A stretch of DNA of 64,000 nt from Halichoerus grypus (GCF_964656455.1 NC_135719.1:69242283-69306282); one strand, 5' to 3'; counted from the first letter of the stretch, positions 15,634-28,999 are shown. Program-made: numbers and translations. Notes: generated by a model from the sequence alone, not told the origin.

Positions 15634-16657
15634 CTGGATGTTGTTCTTTCTTGAACAAATCGGTTTTAATTGAAGAAGGCCAAATACTGTTTAATCTCTT
15701 TCTAATGACATTTTCTCCCTTATTGAAAAGAGGGCAAAAATCTATCTGGTCTTTATATGTATGACCCTCGAGGCATAAGACCCTTGAAATATCAGAGGGA
15801 TACTTAGTAGCTTGATGGTCCAGGAGAGAAACAAAAATGAGGACCTGGCTGCCTTACCCATGCTCCAGGGGGCAGCAGGACCGTGCACCTGAACCTGATC
15901 AGGGACCTTTTCTGAGGCCTTCAGTGCTGAGGTACAAGATCAGCAGGTACACCAAGTGATGATTCAGGTCAGTTCCAGGACATTAGGAGCTTCCGGGGCT
16001 GGAAACAGATCGATGCCTCAGAATCCCAGCCTCTGCTGGATCCCCACATGTGGAACTCACTTCAGTGCTGGGCCAGCACCAGGATTTGGCTCTCTGACAG
16101 GACAATTTGGATCTAGAAAATTTCCAGTGGTTTAATTGCGTCTGGAAACCAAAGACTCATTTAGGGGCCGAACCAGAAGCCTGGTCCCCAGATTGACCAG
16201 ACTTTCCTTCCAGGTCCTAGAAAAGGGGAGTGCGAGAGGTCGTATAGACCCGCCTTAAAGGGCAACAAGAAAAGGAGCCATAATCACGCAGGGCGCCCGT
16301 TGTTTCCTTCGTGAACCAAAGGGCCTTACGAATTCCCATTGCTAGTAGCTTGGGACCTACTTGAGAAGGGATGTGGGTAATAGCGTAGCAGCCAGCCAGC
16401 CGGAGAGGCAAAAATAGACCCACAGGCCAGCAAACAGGTTGTCTTCCTGCCTTTCTGGGGCACAGCGGAAGGTGGGGGGCAGGGGGAGACAGGCTAAGGG
16501 GGCAGAAATAAACAACTGCTTCCTCGCAGGCCTGAGGCCTTAAGGGGGTCCCTGCCCACGGCCAAGGCGGGGAGGGTGTGGGTGGAACCTTTCCTGAAGC
16601 TGCTTGGAAGGCAAGGCCAGGAGACCGGGGCTGGGTGGACAGCAGCTGGGCCTCTTA

Positions 16658-18730
<2,073 letters not shown>

Positions 18731-19034
18731 TCTACATTGTTCCCACACACTGACATACTATCTACGTGAGGATATACCTTGAGAGTTAGGGCAATGTCGT
18801 TACTGTCGTATCTTTGGCAAGGGACAACAGAAAGCATGGCTGTTGTTGTTGTTGTTTTCTATGCCAGGAAAATAAGTGCAGGAAGGAAAATAAAGATCTT
18901 TCTTGCCAAGATGTGGTAACATAGATATTTAGAGTCAGCATAGATCCCAGGGTCTGTAGCACTTGAGAGCTGGGGAGAGCAGAGAGTAAATTTGGTGTGG
19001 GCCCTGCAGGCCCCCAGGTCAGTTGAGGGTACAT

Positions 19035-19136
19035 TTTTTTTTTTTCAGTAGGCGCCACACCCAGTGTGGCACCCAACTCGGGGCTTGAACTCACGACTCT
19101 GAGAGATCAAGACCTGAGCTGAGATCAGGGAGCCCC
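19035..19136 (-). mobile_element. Short Can-SINE
   Basis: AGTAGGCGCCACACCCAGTG ... GATCAGGGAGCCCC, flanked by AGGGTACATTT and AGGGCACATTT. The internal head is partly deleted. Confidence 0.85.
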
Positions 19137-19716
19137 AGGGCACATTTCTTTACTCAAGCTAACCCAGTACGCACCCCGGGCCGGCAGTTTACAACTACAG
19201 ATTATGTGCAGTCCAACAGCGGCCAACAGAGGGCGCTCTTGTTTTTTCTTTCTAGGACTTACGCTTTGTTTTTTAACTTCGAAAATTTTGAAATAATTGT
19301 AGATTCTTTGTTTTGGTTTTAACACCATTCCTCAGAGCTTGAAGAAGTCTTGCTATCCCTGTGACCCAGCCCTCTCTCTCGCTCTGTATCTCCTTGTGTG
19401 TCTGCGCGTGTCTCTCTCCCCATGCCAGCCCCCATGACAACTCCATATACCCGTGTTGAGTTGAAGCTCCCTGTACTCGGGGATCTCACCCTCCTACTGG
19501 ATGCAATGTCTTGCTAAGGTCACACGGCATGCACCTCTTGTCTGAAACTCTTAATGCAATGGAAGGATAAACCCCAATCAAGAATTCATAAAAAGGTTAC
19601 CTATAGGGGGAAGGAGGGAATAAGGTGGTGGGAATAGGGATGGAAGTAAAACTGAATATAACTGAAAAGAGTTTTGACTTAGGAACCAAGTAAATTTGTA
19701 CATAATTAAAAGCCAA

Positions 19717-19829
19717 GCGATACCTGGCTGGCTCAGTCTGTAGAGTGTTGCTAGTCTTGATTTCAGGGTCATGAGTTTAAGCCCCATGTTGGGCATGGAG
19801 CCCTACTTAAAAAAAAATTTTTTTTTCTT
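19717..19829 (+). mobile_element. Short Can-SINE
   Basis: Divergent head ATACCTGGCTGGCTCAGTCT and GTAGAGTGTTGC ... CATGAGTTTAAGCCCCATGT. Flanked by AAAGCCAA repeats. Confidence 0.85.
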
Positions 19830-19859
19830 AAAGCCAAAATTAAAGGAAAGACAATTTTT

Positions 19860-20052
19860 TTAAAAGATTTTATTTATTTATTTGACAGAGAGAGAGACAG
19901 CGAGAGAGAGAACACAAGCAGGGGTTGTGGGAGAGGGAGAAGCAGGCTTCTTGCTGAGCAGGGAGCCCGATGCTGGTCTCAGTTCCACGACCCTGGGATC
20001 ATGACCTGAGCCGAAGGCAGATGCTTAAAGACTGAGCCACCCAGGTGCCCCA
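19860..20052 (-). mobile_element. Can-SINE
   Basis: Minus-strand copy with target duplication AAAGACAATTTTT at 19,847-19,859 and 20,055-20,067. Confidence 0.95.
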
Positions 20053-20597
20053 AGAAAGACAATTTTTAAAAACAGTTTGTAAAAGCTGAAAGCAAATTGA
20101 AGCAAAGGAGCTTAACTGCATATCAAGTTGGTGACATGACCACACACATAAAAAGAATTATTTCAAGTGACTTAAAATGTAGTATTTTGACTCTTTATTC
20201 CTCTTGGGATAGATCCTAAGGTCAAAAACCCAAATCATAAAGAAATACGAATCATAAGAAATAATAATAATAATGTCATTATTTCAAAACTTTGACATGT
20301 ATGCTATATGATAAATAAGAACTTATATTAATGTCATTAGGTACGAAGATTTTTTTTACCATAAAAGAAAATATGTAATATTACAAAATCAAATAATTTA
20401 AGTAACAACTCTGCAATGTTAGAGTTGAATTAGATATATAACTCATGATTTCTTTTTTTCCTAAGAAAATATTTCCTATCTCTCTGCATTGAAAACAACT
20501 AAACAACCCCCACCAAAAAAATCTCCCCAAAAACCTAGAAGCAGTAACAATCTGGTAATAAAGAGAACATCAACATCCAGATTGTGTTGTGTGTGGG

Positions 20598-20709
20598 GTT
20601 TTTTTTAAGATTTTATTATTATTTTTTAAGTACGCTCCTTGCCCAATGTGGGGATAGAGCCCACAACCCCGAGACCAAGAGTCACATGCTCTTGGTCAGC
20701 CAGGTGCCC
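20598..20709 (-). mobile_element. Short Can-SINE
   Basis: AAGATTTTATT, then AAGTACGCTCCTTGCCCAAT ... CAGCCAGGTGCCCC, flanked by CCAGATTGTG copies. Confidence 0.88.
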
Positions 20710-20791
20710 CCAGATTGTGGTTTTTAAAAACCATTTCCCACAAAGACAAAAGGTAAAACTCATTATTCCAGACCAAGACTCCTTCCTCTTC

Positions 20792-20985
20792 TTTTTTTTT
20801 TTTTTTTTAAAGATTTTATTTATTTATTTGACACAGAGATAGAGAGAGAGCACAAGTAGGCAGAGAGAGAGGGAGAAGCAGACTCCACTGAGCAGGGAGC
20901 CTGACGCGGGGGCGATCCCAGGACCCTGGGATCATGACCTGAGCCGAAGGCAGCCGCCCAACTGACTGAGCCACCCAGGCGCCCC
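20792..20985 (-). mobile_element. Can-SINE (first of serial pair)
   Basis: Full minus-strand copy with perfect 15-bp flanks GACTCCTTCCTCTTC at 20,777-20,791 and 20,986-21,000. Confidence 0.97.
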
Positions 20986-21000
20986 GACTCCTTCCTCTTC

Positions 21001-21201
21001 TTTAAAAAATTATTATTATTATTTTAAAGATTTTATTTATTTGAGAGAGAGAGAGAGAACAAGCAGTGAGGGAGGAGCCGAGGGAGAGGGAGGAGCAGAC
21101 TCCCCACTGAGCAGGGAGCCTGAGGCTGGGCTGGATCCCAGGACCCCAGGATCATGACCTGAGGCAGATACTTAACCAACTGACCCATCCAGGTGCTACA
21201 A
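21001..21201 (-). mobile_element. Can-SINE (second of serial pair)
   Basis: A second, more divergent copy in the same orientation, flanked by GACTCCTTCCTCTTC (20,986-21,000) and GACTCCTTCCTCTT (21,202-21,215). It shares its left target repeat with the neighbouring SINE. Confidence 0.95.
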
Positions 21202-21504
21202 GACTCCTTCCTCTTAAAAAGAAGCCAAGTAAGGGATAGCGGACATGTTTTTTGGTCTCCCCAGTGTTTTGCTTCCTTGGAAAATAGCCCCTTCTCCCAG
21301 GGTTATACCTCACCTTTTCACTGGGGAACAGCTCCACTGTCAAATCACACCCTTCTGGTGGGCTTCCCCCTTCACCCAGCTCTAGACATACAGTAGGGGC
21401 AACTAGTGAGTGAGAGTGATTGGTTCAGGGATGGGCACATGACCAAATCTGGGTCAATGAGGTATCGGCTAAGACTTTTGTTGTTAACTATTGAGAAAAA
21501 AATA

Positions 21505-21842
21505 CATAATTGGCCCTTGGTCTACACTGGGATTGGAGGCATCGACCCCTGCACAATCAAAAATCCACATATCACTTTTGACTCCCTAAAAGCTTAATAG
21601 CAGTAGCCTACTCTTGACTAAAAGCCTTACCGATGACCTAAACAGTCGCTTAACACATATTTTGTATGTTATATGTATTCTATACTGTATTCTTACAATA
21701 ATATTAGCTGGGAAGAAGAAAATATTATTAAGAAAATCATAAGGGAGAGAAAATACATTTACAGTACTATACTGGATTTATAAAAAAAAAAAAATCCATG
21801 TATAAGTGGACCCATGCGGTTTACACAAGAGTCAACTGTACA
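21505..21842 (+). mobile_element. Tigger/MER2-type DNA transposon remnant
   Basis: TTGGCCCTTGGTCTACACTG near the left end; ATACATTTACAGTACTATAC, ATCCATGTATAAGTGGACCC and AGAGTCAACTGTA at the right. This is the MER2 pattern with internal deletion. Confidence 0.75.
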
Positions 21843-24837
21843 TTCTTCTGCTATGGTTGCTAAACTGATAGAAGGTCAGCCCGAAGCTGCCATGGCACCT
21901 TTGCCCCTTGCGAAGTGAGTCTGCTTGAGACTAAAGCCAACTCAGAGGAAACAGATGGGGATGGGGGGAGAGAGAGGAGGTGAGGACAGATATATAAACA
22001 GATGATAGGTCTATAGATAGATGCTATTAGGGACTGTGTCTTGATGACAAGGTTTGAGGGCTGGATTTAGGTGTGTCTGAATCCAACATCACCCTTGAAC
22101 ATTCAAATTCTATGAGGGTTTTTTTGTTTCTTTTTTGTTTGTTTGTTTAAGCTGATTTGAGTTGGGCCTCTCCTACTTGCCAGCTGAAACCCTTGACTAC
22201 TGGATGTTCTGCCCCTGCTATAAGGAATATACTATATAGTGACTCAAATACCCAACTTGTAGCTACAGTTTTTCGTTGTTACAGGTATAGCTTCTTCTCC
22301 TTGGGATATGCATTCAGAGGCATGCTTCATCGTCCTCCTGCTCACTAGTTCCAGGGCTGGCTACTTGGAAAGGCAGCAGTAACTACTCTGATATCTCGTC
22401 CATCTATTTGGAGGTCCAGGTATTGGAATGGAGTTACGTTTTTTGCAGTAGTAGATTCCCCAATATACCACATTTACCTTCAACACCACCTTAGCTACGG
22501 TTCACCAAACATTAATTGAGCCCCCAAGTATGTACAGAGCTGGGGGAATTAAGGGTACAATAAAAATGGGAAATCATCCCTGCCTGCCCTCCAGGAAACC
22601 CACAGCCTAGAGGCTCTTAACTGTTTGTCCTCATAAAAGATGTCTGTTTGGTGAGGATCAGTTACCAAGCTTATTGAAGGTTAATTCATAAACAAGCTCT
22701 GATTTGCCTAGATACCCCTCCCTACCACATACTTCTCCCTCTCTCCTTACTTAAAAACACTATGTAAATACCCCCTAGAGGTCTGAGACCTGTTTATGTT
22801 GGCTAATATGAACAAAGGGTAAATGGTTCCAGCTCTGTCATTTTAGCTTGGGGACCTAAGATTTCTAGCTCTTCCTTTGGCTATAATTTAGCCTGGAGAC
22901 TGGATCTGTCAATGATGGAGTCCCAGAAATGGCAACAGATGACCATTTCCTCAGTTCTTGGGTACCACGGTTCGCACAGTGACTCCAAACTTTTATTGTT
23001 TACCTCCATCAGTAAAATATTTTTGAACATGCAACCCTATGTAAATATTCGTATTGGTTTTAAATTATATATGTGTATATTGATTGCCCTAACATATACT
23101 GTGCATTATAAAATAAACAGAAACATACACTTAAAAGGATGGGCTAAAATAGATATATGTGGAGGACTTCTGGTTCAGTTCCAACATGTGAAGAGCTTGA
23201 AAGTCATCACTCTTGTCCTTACTACAAGAAAAAGCTGAACAAACTGAAAATCAGCATCTTTGCTTGGACCCATTAGAGAACTGAGGTTGCAGGGCAATCC
23301 ACCACCCTGAAATATGGACACAAGTGAAACTAGAGAGTTACAGCCGAGATGTGCTTATCTAGAACAGAAGCTGCTGAGGCCATGAAGTGGTGGAGACACT
23401 TAACTGGTAATTTTGATGAATTTCTGGAGGCTGAGTGTAGACTAGCATGAGAGTAAGAAACTTCTGGAGGCCACAGTCTTGGGATGATCCTCCCCCACTC
23501 CCACACATACTTTCATGGTTTTTACCTCCAAAAATCCCACCAAGTTCTCATGGTGAAGGTCTAACAGAGATCCCCCTCTTTTCCAGAGTCTTACCTAAGT
23601 TGGGGAAAGGGCACTGTGTCCCTTCCAGCCCCCTCCAGCCTTCCTTTCTCACCTAAGAAGGGGAAAAAATGCTATACCAATGGGGAAGTGTGTATGAAGG
23701 TCACATAGGCCCATTAAAAGGTGGAGATTTAATCATTAGATTATGGAACACTTCCCTTCCCACCTTAACACCTCATCAACAGGGCTTCAGTGTAATAACA
23801 GCCACTTACAGCCGAAGAGCTTCTAGGTGTAAACACCGAGAAGGAGTACTTAGGAAAGTTCAAAGGCAAGAGGAGGGTGGGGTGAAGGGCAAAACAAAAA
23901 TACTAGAAGAATTTGAAGGCTCTGGCCCCTGCAGCTACAAGAGGCATTAAACACTGCACAACTCCCAGTCAGCCTAACATAAATCCTCACGGCAAAGGAT
24001 TATCCATCTCACTTCTTATTACCCAAAACAACATGTCTGGCTTTAGGCAAAAACTACAGAGGATGCCAAAAGGCAAACAAAAATAGTGTGAAGAGAGAAA
24101 GCAGAACTAGGTTCAGATATGACACAGATGTCAAAATTATTAGGCAGGAATTGTTATTATAATAACCATGATGAGTACATCAAGGAGTCTAATGGAAAAA
24201 GTAGATAATGTGCAAGAAAAGATGGGTAATATAAGCAGGAAGATGGAAACACTAAGAAAGAATAAAAAGGAAATGATGTAAATAAAAAACACTGTAACAT
24301 ATATTTGATGGGCTCATCCACAAACTGGGTAAAGACAAGGGGAAAAAGCAATGAGACTGAAGGTGAGACAAGAGGAACTTCCCAAAGTGAAATGCAAAGG
24401 GAAAAATAATGAAAAAACAAAACAAACCCGAAGCCAAAAAAACCAGAGCAGAACAGCCAAAAACTGTGGGATAATTTCAAAAGGTGTAACACATGCATAA
24501 CCAGAATACCAGAGGAAAAGAAAGAGAGAACAGAGCAGAAGAAATATCTGAAGTAACAATGCAACTTTGCAAACGTAACTTTGCAAAATTAATGACAGAT
24601 ACCAAACCACAGATCCAGGAAGCTCAAAGAACACCAAATGGCGTAAGGACCAGCAAAATACAATGACACAAAACTATACTTAGGCATATCGTGTTCAAAC
24701 TGCAGATAACCAGAGTCAAAAAAAATGTTGAAAGAAGCCAAGAGGGGAAAAATACCTTTCCTATAGAGAAACAAAGGTAATAATTACAGCAGACTTCTCT
24801 TCAGAAGCCATGTAAGCGAGAAAGACTGGATTGAAAT

Positions 24838-24967
24838 TAATTATTAAAAACTAATAAATAATTATTAAGTAGGCTCCATGCTGGGGCTTGAACTCATGAC
24901 CCTGAGATTAAGACCTGAGTTGAGATCAAGAGTAGGATGCTTAACTGACTGAGCCACCCAGGTGCCC
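24838..24967 (-). mobile_element. Short Can-SINE
   Basis: AAGTAGGCTCCATGCTGGGG ... CCACCCAGGTGCCC, with target duplication CTGGATTGAAAT at 24,826-24,837 and 24,968-24,979. Confidence 0.93.
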
Positions 24968-25055
24968 CTGGATTGAAATATTTAAATTGATGAAAGAAAA
25001 ACCCACCAAACTCGAATTCTAGCTGCAAGAAATTATCTTTCAAAACTGAACGAGA

Positions 25056-25259
25056 GGGGCACCTGGGTGGCTCAATCATTAAGTGTCTGCCTTCGGCTGA
25101 GGTCATGATCCCAGGGTCCTGGGATCGAGCCCCACATCGGGCTCCCTGCTCCATGGGAAGCCTGCTTCTCCCTCTCCCACTCCCCCCTGCTTGTGTTCCT
25201 TCTCTCGCTGTGTCTCTCTCTGTCAAATAAATAAAAAAATCTTAAAAAAAAAAAAAAAG
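25056..25259 (+). mobile_element. Can-SINE
   Basis: Plus-strand copy with A16 tail; target duplication ACTGAACGAGA/ACTGAATGAGA at 25,045-25,055 and 25,260-25,270. Confidence 0.95.
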
Positions 25260-25489
25260 ACTGAATGAGAAATAAAGACTTTCTCAGGCAAGTAAAACCG
25301 GAGAGAATTTATTGCCCACAGACTTGCCTTGCAAGACACGTTAAGAGAAGTGCTTCAGGGAGAAGGAAAATGATAGAGGTCAGAAACCTGGACCTACATA
25401 AAGAAAGGAAGATCTTCAGAGAAGGAATAAAGGAAGGTAGAATAAAACTTGGGTTTTTCTTATTCTTAATCTAAAGATAACTTTATTTA

Positions 25490-25685
25490 TTTTTTAAAGA
25501 TTTTATTTATTTATTTGACAGAGAGAGACACAGCAAGAGAGGGAACACAAGCAGGGGGAGTGGGAGAGGGAGAAGCAGGCCTCCTGCCGAGCAGGGAGCC
25601 CGATGCGGGGCTCGATCCCAGGACCCTGGGATCACGACTTGAGCCGAAGGCAGACGCTTAACGACTGAGCCACCCAGGCGCCCCT
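25490..25685 (-). mobile_element. Can-SINE
   Basis: Minus-strand copy near the subfamily consensus; target duplication AAGATAACTTTATTTA at 25,474-25,489 and 25,687-25,702. Confidence 0.95.
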
Positions 25686-26894
25686 GAAGATAACTTTATT
25701 TAAAGTAATAATAATAACAATGTGTTGAGTAATGATCGCATATGCACAGGTGAAATGAATGAAGGGAAGCCAGGGAGGAACTGGGCATTTTCCAGTATAA
25801 AGTGTTAGACTGCATATATAACGGCATAGTGTTATTTGAAGGTGGAATTAGATTAGTTGTAAATGTATACTGGAAACTGTAGCATAACCATTAACATTAA
25901 AACAAGTATAATTGATACACTTAGGAGATAAAATGGAATCATGAAGAATATTAAATTATTAGAAAAGGCAGAAGAGAGGTGAGAGGAGAAGCAAAGAACA
26001 ATTGTTAACAAATAGAAAACAGTTACAAACATGGTAGATAGGAATCTAGCCGTATCATAATCACTTAAATGGGAATGGTCTAAATACGCCAATGAAAAGA
26101 TAGAGATTGTGAGCGTGGATAAAAAAGAGACTCGTCTATATGTTGTCTACGAGAAACTCCCTTTAAACATAAAGACTCGGGTAGCTAGAGAAGGATATGC
26201 CATGCTGGCAGTAATCAGAGGGAAGCTGGAGTAGTTGTATTAATTTCAGACGAAGACGACTTCATAACAAAGAATATTAGGGATAAAGAGTTGCATCACA
26301 TAATGATAAAGGAGGCAATTCTCCAAGAAAACACATAATCCTAAATGTGGATGCACCACATTGCGTTGTAAGAAGCCTGGCTGGTCAGCACGGACCTTTC
26401 TGTTTAAACAGAAGAGGCGCATCCCTAACGAGCCAGCCTTAGGCGCAAGGTTCCCAAGGCGTCTCCAGCCTCCCACAGCCTCCTGTTTCTTAACTGGTCA
26501 CCACCTTTCGTGGAAATCTCCTTGCAACTGTGAGCCTCAGTGCTCTTAGCCACTCCACTTTACCATCCCCAGAATACCTGCTCTCAAGAAGACTTGATCA
26601 TCAATTATGCCTTACTATTTTACTACGAATTGAAGCCAGGGCATTAGCTCTCTTAAAAATATTTACAGGCTCAGAGACCTCTAAAGGGTTATAATAACCT
26701 CTAGTTCAGGAACAGAAAATAACATCTCCAGTTTCAGGAGCAAGCAGGAAGGCATTCTGGGGGCACATGGGTCAGAGAGCCTTGATAAGCCACTTGCTCA
26801 GGTCGTGGGCTCTGGGCTTCAAGGCTCTGGACCGCCTGACATCCTGTCCCCAAGAACTGAGTCCTGAAGCCCCGTCCGTCCCTCCCATCCCTAC

Positions 26895-27143
26895 CTTTGG
26901 CCTTTTCCATGTGATGGCCTTCATCTTGGTTTTCTGGCTCAGCTCATGGGAGCCCAGGGCCTGAACACCTGCTGGGAACACACGGTCTTCAAAGAGGCAC
27001 TTCTGAGCTAGGCACCGTCGTCTGAGAACAACAAAATCCTGCCCCTCAAACTTGAGGGGCTGTGTGACGGTGCCCTCTCCATTTCTCCTGTCCCGCTCCC
27101 TGATCACGCGGTCACAGAAGAATCCTGGCAGCAGGTAGGGCAT
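26895..27143 (-). CDS. CAPN3: CAPN3 alternative first exon AX1 (Lp82/Rt88 lens-retina isoform start)
   Basis: ATG at 27,143-27,141 sits in a strong context (gtcaccATGC) and opens an 83-codon frame beginning MPYLLPGFFCDRVIRERD and ending ...KAITWKRPK, followed by donor gtaggg. It ends in phase 0, so it joins exon 2 (EICENP...) exactly as exon 1 does. The frame replaces the 103-residue muscle N-terminus. The later part (LRRRCLAQKCLFEDRVFPAG, ALGSHELSQ, WKRPK) follows the anchor and pre-core pattern of classical calpains 1 and 2. In rodents this exon starts the lens isoform Lp82 and the retinal isoform Rt88 (established); the primate copy is reported as non-functional, from memory. Here it has no stop or frameshift. 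Confidence 0.9.
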
Positions 27144-27212
27144 GGTGACCGCTCAGGGAGAGGAGCTGGGCCTTCACTGCGGCCTCTCTCCCCCTGCGCC
27201 CTCAGCCCAGGC
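27144..27212 (-). other. Predicted 5' leader of the AX1 transcript
   Basis: The stretch between the AX1 ATG and the position about 30 bp downstream of the TATA-like box is GC-rich and has no upstream ATG in the minus-strand reading. The leader would be about 70 nt. The cap site is inferred from TATA spacing only. Confidence 0.4.
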
Positions 27213-27213
27213 C

Positions 27214-27277
27214 TAATCCTCCCGTGAATGGGCCGGAGCCTATATAGCTCCTCCGCCCTCAGCAGCGCGATGCAAAT
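27214..27277 (-). promoter_or_regulatory. Promoter-like module upstream of AX1 (TATA, Maf half-site, octamer)
   Basis: Reading the minus strand toward AX1: a perfect octamer ATTTGCAT (27,277-27,270), a Maf half-site TGCTGA (27,264-27,259), a TATA-like CTATATA (27,247-27,241), then a GGATTA core (27,219-27,214) of the CRX/OTX type near the expected cap site. The TATA lies about 100 bp from the AX1 ATG and the octamer about 25 bp upstream of it. Large Maf factors and CRX/OTX act in lens and photoreceptor genes, which fits the known expression of AX1 isoforms. The motifs are seen; their use is inferred. Confidence 0.55.
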
Positions 27278-28049
27278 GAACACAGCCCAGAGAAAGGCCG
27301 TGGTCAGAGTCAGCAGCTTTGGCTGGAGGCCCCTGAGCCCACGGTCAAGGGGCAACACCATGCCAGCCAGAGAGCGAGCCAGCAAGGGGAGCAAGAGAGC
27401 CGGGGACAGCCCCAGGGCAGGCCACGATGGCTTGGAGAACTTTAGGGTACTTCCATCAGCCTTGCTGGGATTCTTTCTTTAAAAAGAAAAAATATAGTTA
27501 CCGAGAGGCTTCCCCTGCCTCAGCAAAAGGCATTCATGCTTTGACGCCGGCGGCCAGTGGGATACAGCATGGGGCCTTCGAAACATGCTGTATACACTAA
27601 TCCTATACAGGCTGCTGAATGCATAGAAGGAATCTGCTCCAAGCCATTGTCCGAGGTTAATGAAGCCTTCATTCTCCTGATGTCCCTGCCCCATCCCCCC
27701 AAAGACCTTGACTGGCCATTCAGGGACTCTAATCTGTGGAGGGTGGGTAACGCGACCTCAAGCGCAAGTCCCCGCTCGAGTAGGCCCTGTGGCAACGGAC
27801 AGACTTCCACGGTTACAAATTCAGGAACTTTGAGGCAGAGAACGTGGGTGGGGAAGGAAGGATACATGTGTGTCAGAATCACATTCACAAGAAAGCCCAG
27901 CTTTTTCAAAGTTTCACCATGCTTCGATGGACAACTCGAATGTGAGAGCTGGGAGCCGATGCAGGTGGACCCCGGGGCCTGGCAGGCTGCCCCCTCGGGG
28001 GATGCTGCCCCGTCCAGTCACGGACTCCTGCCCGCCTGCACCTGCTCTG

Positions 28050-28225
28050 GGCTCCTCCGAGTGTGGTCTTTGGACGACCTGCATCGGAATCACCTGGGAT
28101 GCCAGTTTAAAAAGCAGATTCCCAGGATTCACGCTAGACCTAAGGATTCACATATTCTTGGTAGGGGTCTGGGACTCTTCAGTTTAAAGAAGCATCGCAG
28201 GAGATTCTTACGTCCACTGGGGTTT
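28050..28225 (+). mobile_element. MER5A-type (hAT-Charlie) fragment
   Basis: CTGCATCGGAATCACCTGGG, ATGCCAGTTTAAAAAGCAGA and TTCCCAGGATTCAC match the MER5A 5' half. It lies in a chance 240-codon open frame. Confidence 0.7.
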
Positions 28226-28431
28226 GAATCCATGACATTAGCATTACAGAGTACTGTAACAGCTCAATATAATTTTTGAGGTCAGTTCTTTTAAGAAATA
28301 AGTATATTTTTATTACATTTATACATGAACAAAGTTTTAAAAAATCAAACAATACAAAAGGTACATAGAGGAATAGCAGTCTCTTGCCCGGCAAATCCCT
28401 CTCCTCAGAGACAGCTACTTTTAATTCTTTT

Positions 28432-28644
28432 TTATTTTATTTTATTTTATTTTATTTTATTTTATTTATTTATTTATTTAGTGAGTGAGTGAGTGAGTGG
28501 GGGGAGGGGCAGAGGGAGAGGGAGTGAGAAAATCTTAAGCAGACTCTGTGCTGAGTGTGGAGCCCGACTTGGGGCTTGATCTCATGACCCAGAGCCGAAA
28601 TCAAGAGTCAGACGCTTAACTGACTGAGCCACCCAGGCGCCCCA
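28432..28644 (-). mobile_element. Can-SINE with expanded (ATTTT)n tail
   Basis: Its tail has become a (TTTTA)n microsatellite (about 28,432-28,466). Target duplication ACTTTTAATTCTTTT at 28,417-28,431 and 28,645-28,659. Confidence 0.95.
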
Positions 28645-28708
28645 ACTTTTAATTCTTTTAGCAATTTCTTTTGGGATTTACCTCTATATTTCTAAATAAT
28701 ATCTTTCT

Positions 28709-28914
28709 TTTTTTTAAAAAAAGGTTTATTTATTTATTTATTTATTTGAGAGAGAGTGAGAGATCACAAGCTGGGGGGAAGAGCAGAGGAAGAGGGAGAA
28801 GCAGGCTCCCTGCAGAGCAGGGAGCCCAATGCGGGGCTCAATCCTGCTGGGATCCTGGGATCATGACCTGAGCTGAAGGCAGACGCTTAACCGACTGATC
28901 CACCCAGGCGCCCC
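28709..28914 (-). mobile_element. Can-SINE
   Basis: Minus-strand copy; flanks TAAATAATATCTTTCT before and after (second copy at 28,915). Confidence 0.95.
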
Positions 28915-28999
28915 TAAATAATATCTTTCTATTGTTAGTTTTTAATTTATTATTATTATTATTAAGAGTCCAGTCTTTCATCATGGATCTCTCTTTACT

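Larger units (their letters stand above)
23150..26345 (+). mobile_element. Ancient L1/HAL1-type LINE with nested SINEs
   Basis: The plus strand carries AAGCTGAACAAACTGAAAAT near its 5' end, an ORF1-tail-like block (GACTTTCTCAGGCAAGTAAA ... GCTTCAGGGAGAAGGAAAAT) and an endonuclease-start-like region near 26.1 kb. All frames are broken. Three Can-SINEs (24,838, 25,056 and 25,490) interrupt it. Confidence 0.7.

Noticed and set aside
24157..24564. Minus-strand 135-codon open frame rich in Phe, Leu and Ser
   Set aside because: It is the antisense of an A-rich ancient L1/HAL1 segment; hydrophobicity comes from poly-T codons, not from a membrane protein.
27557..28279. Plus-strand open frame of 240 codons
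   Set aside because: It opens with GTG, not ATG, overlaps a MER5A transposon fragment at its 3' half, has no domain-like pattern or Kozak start, and lies antisense to CAPN3 intron 1.
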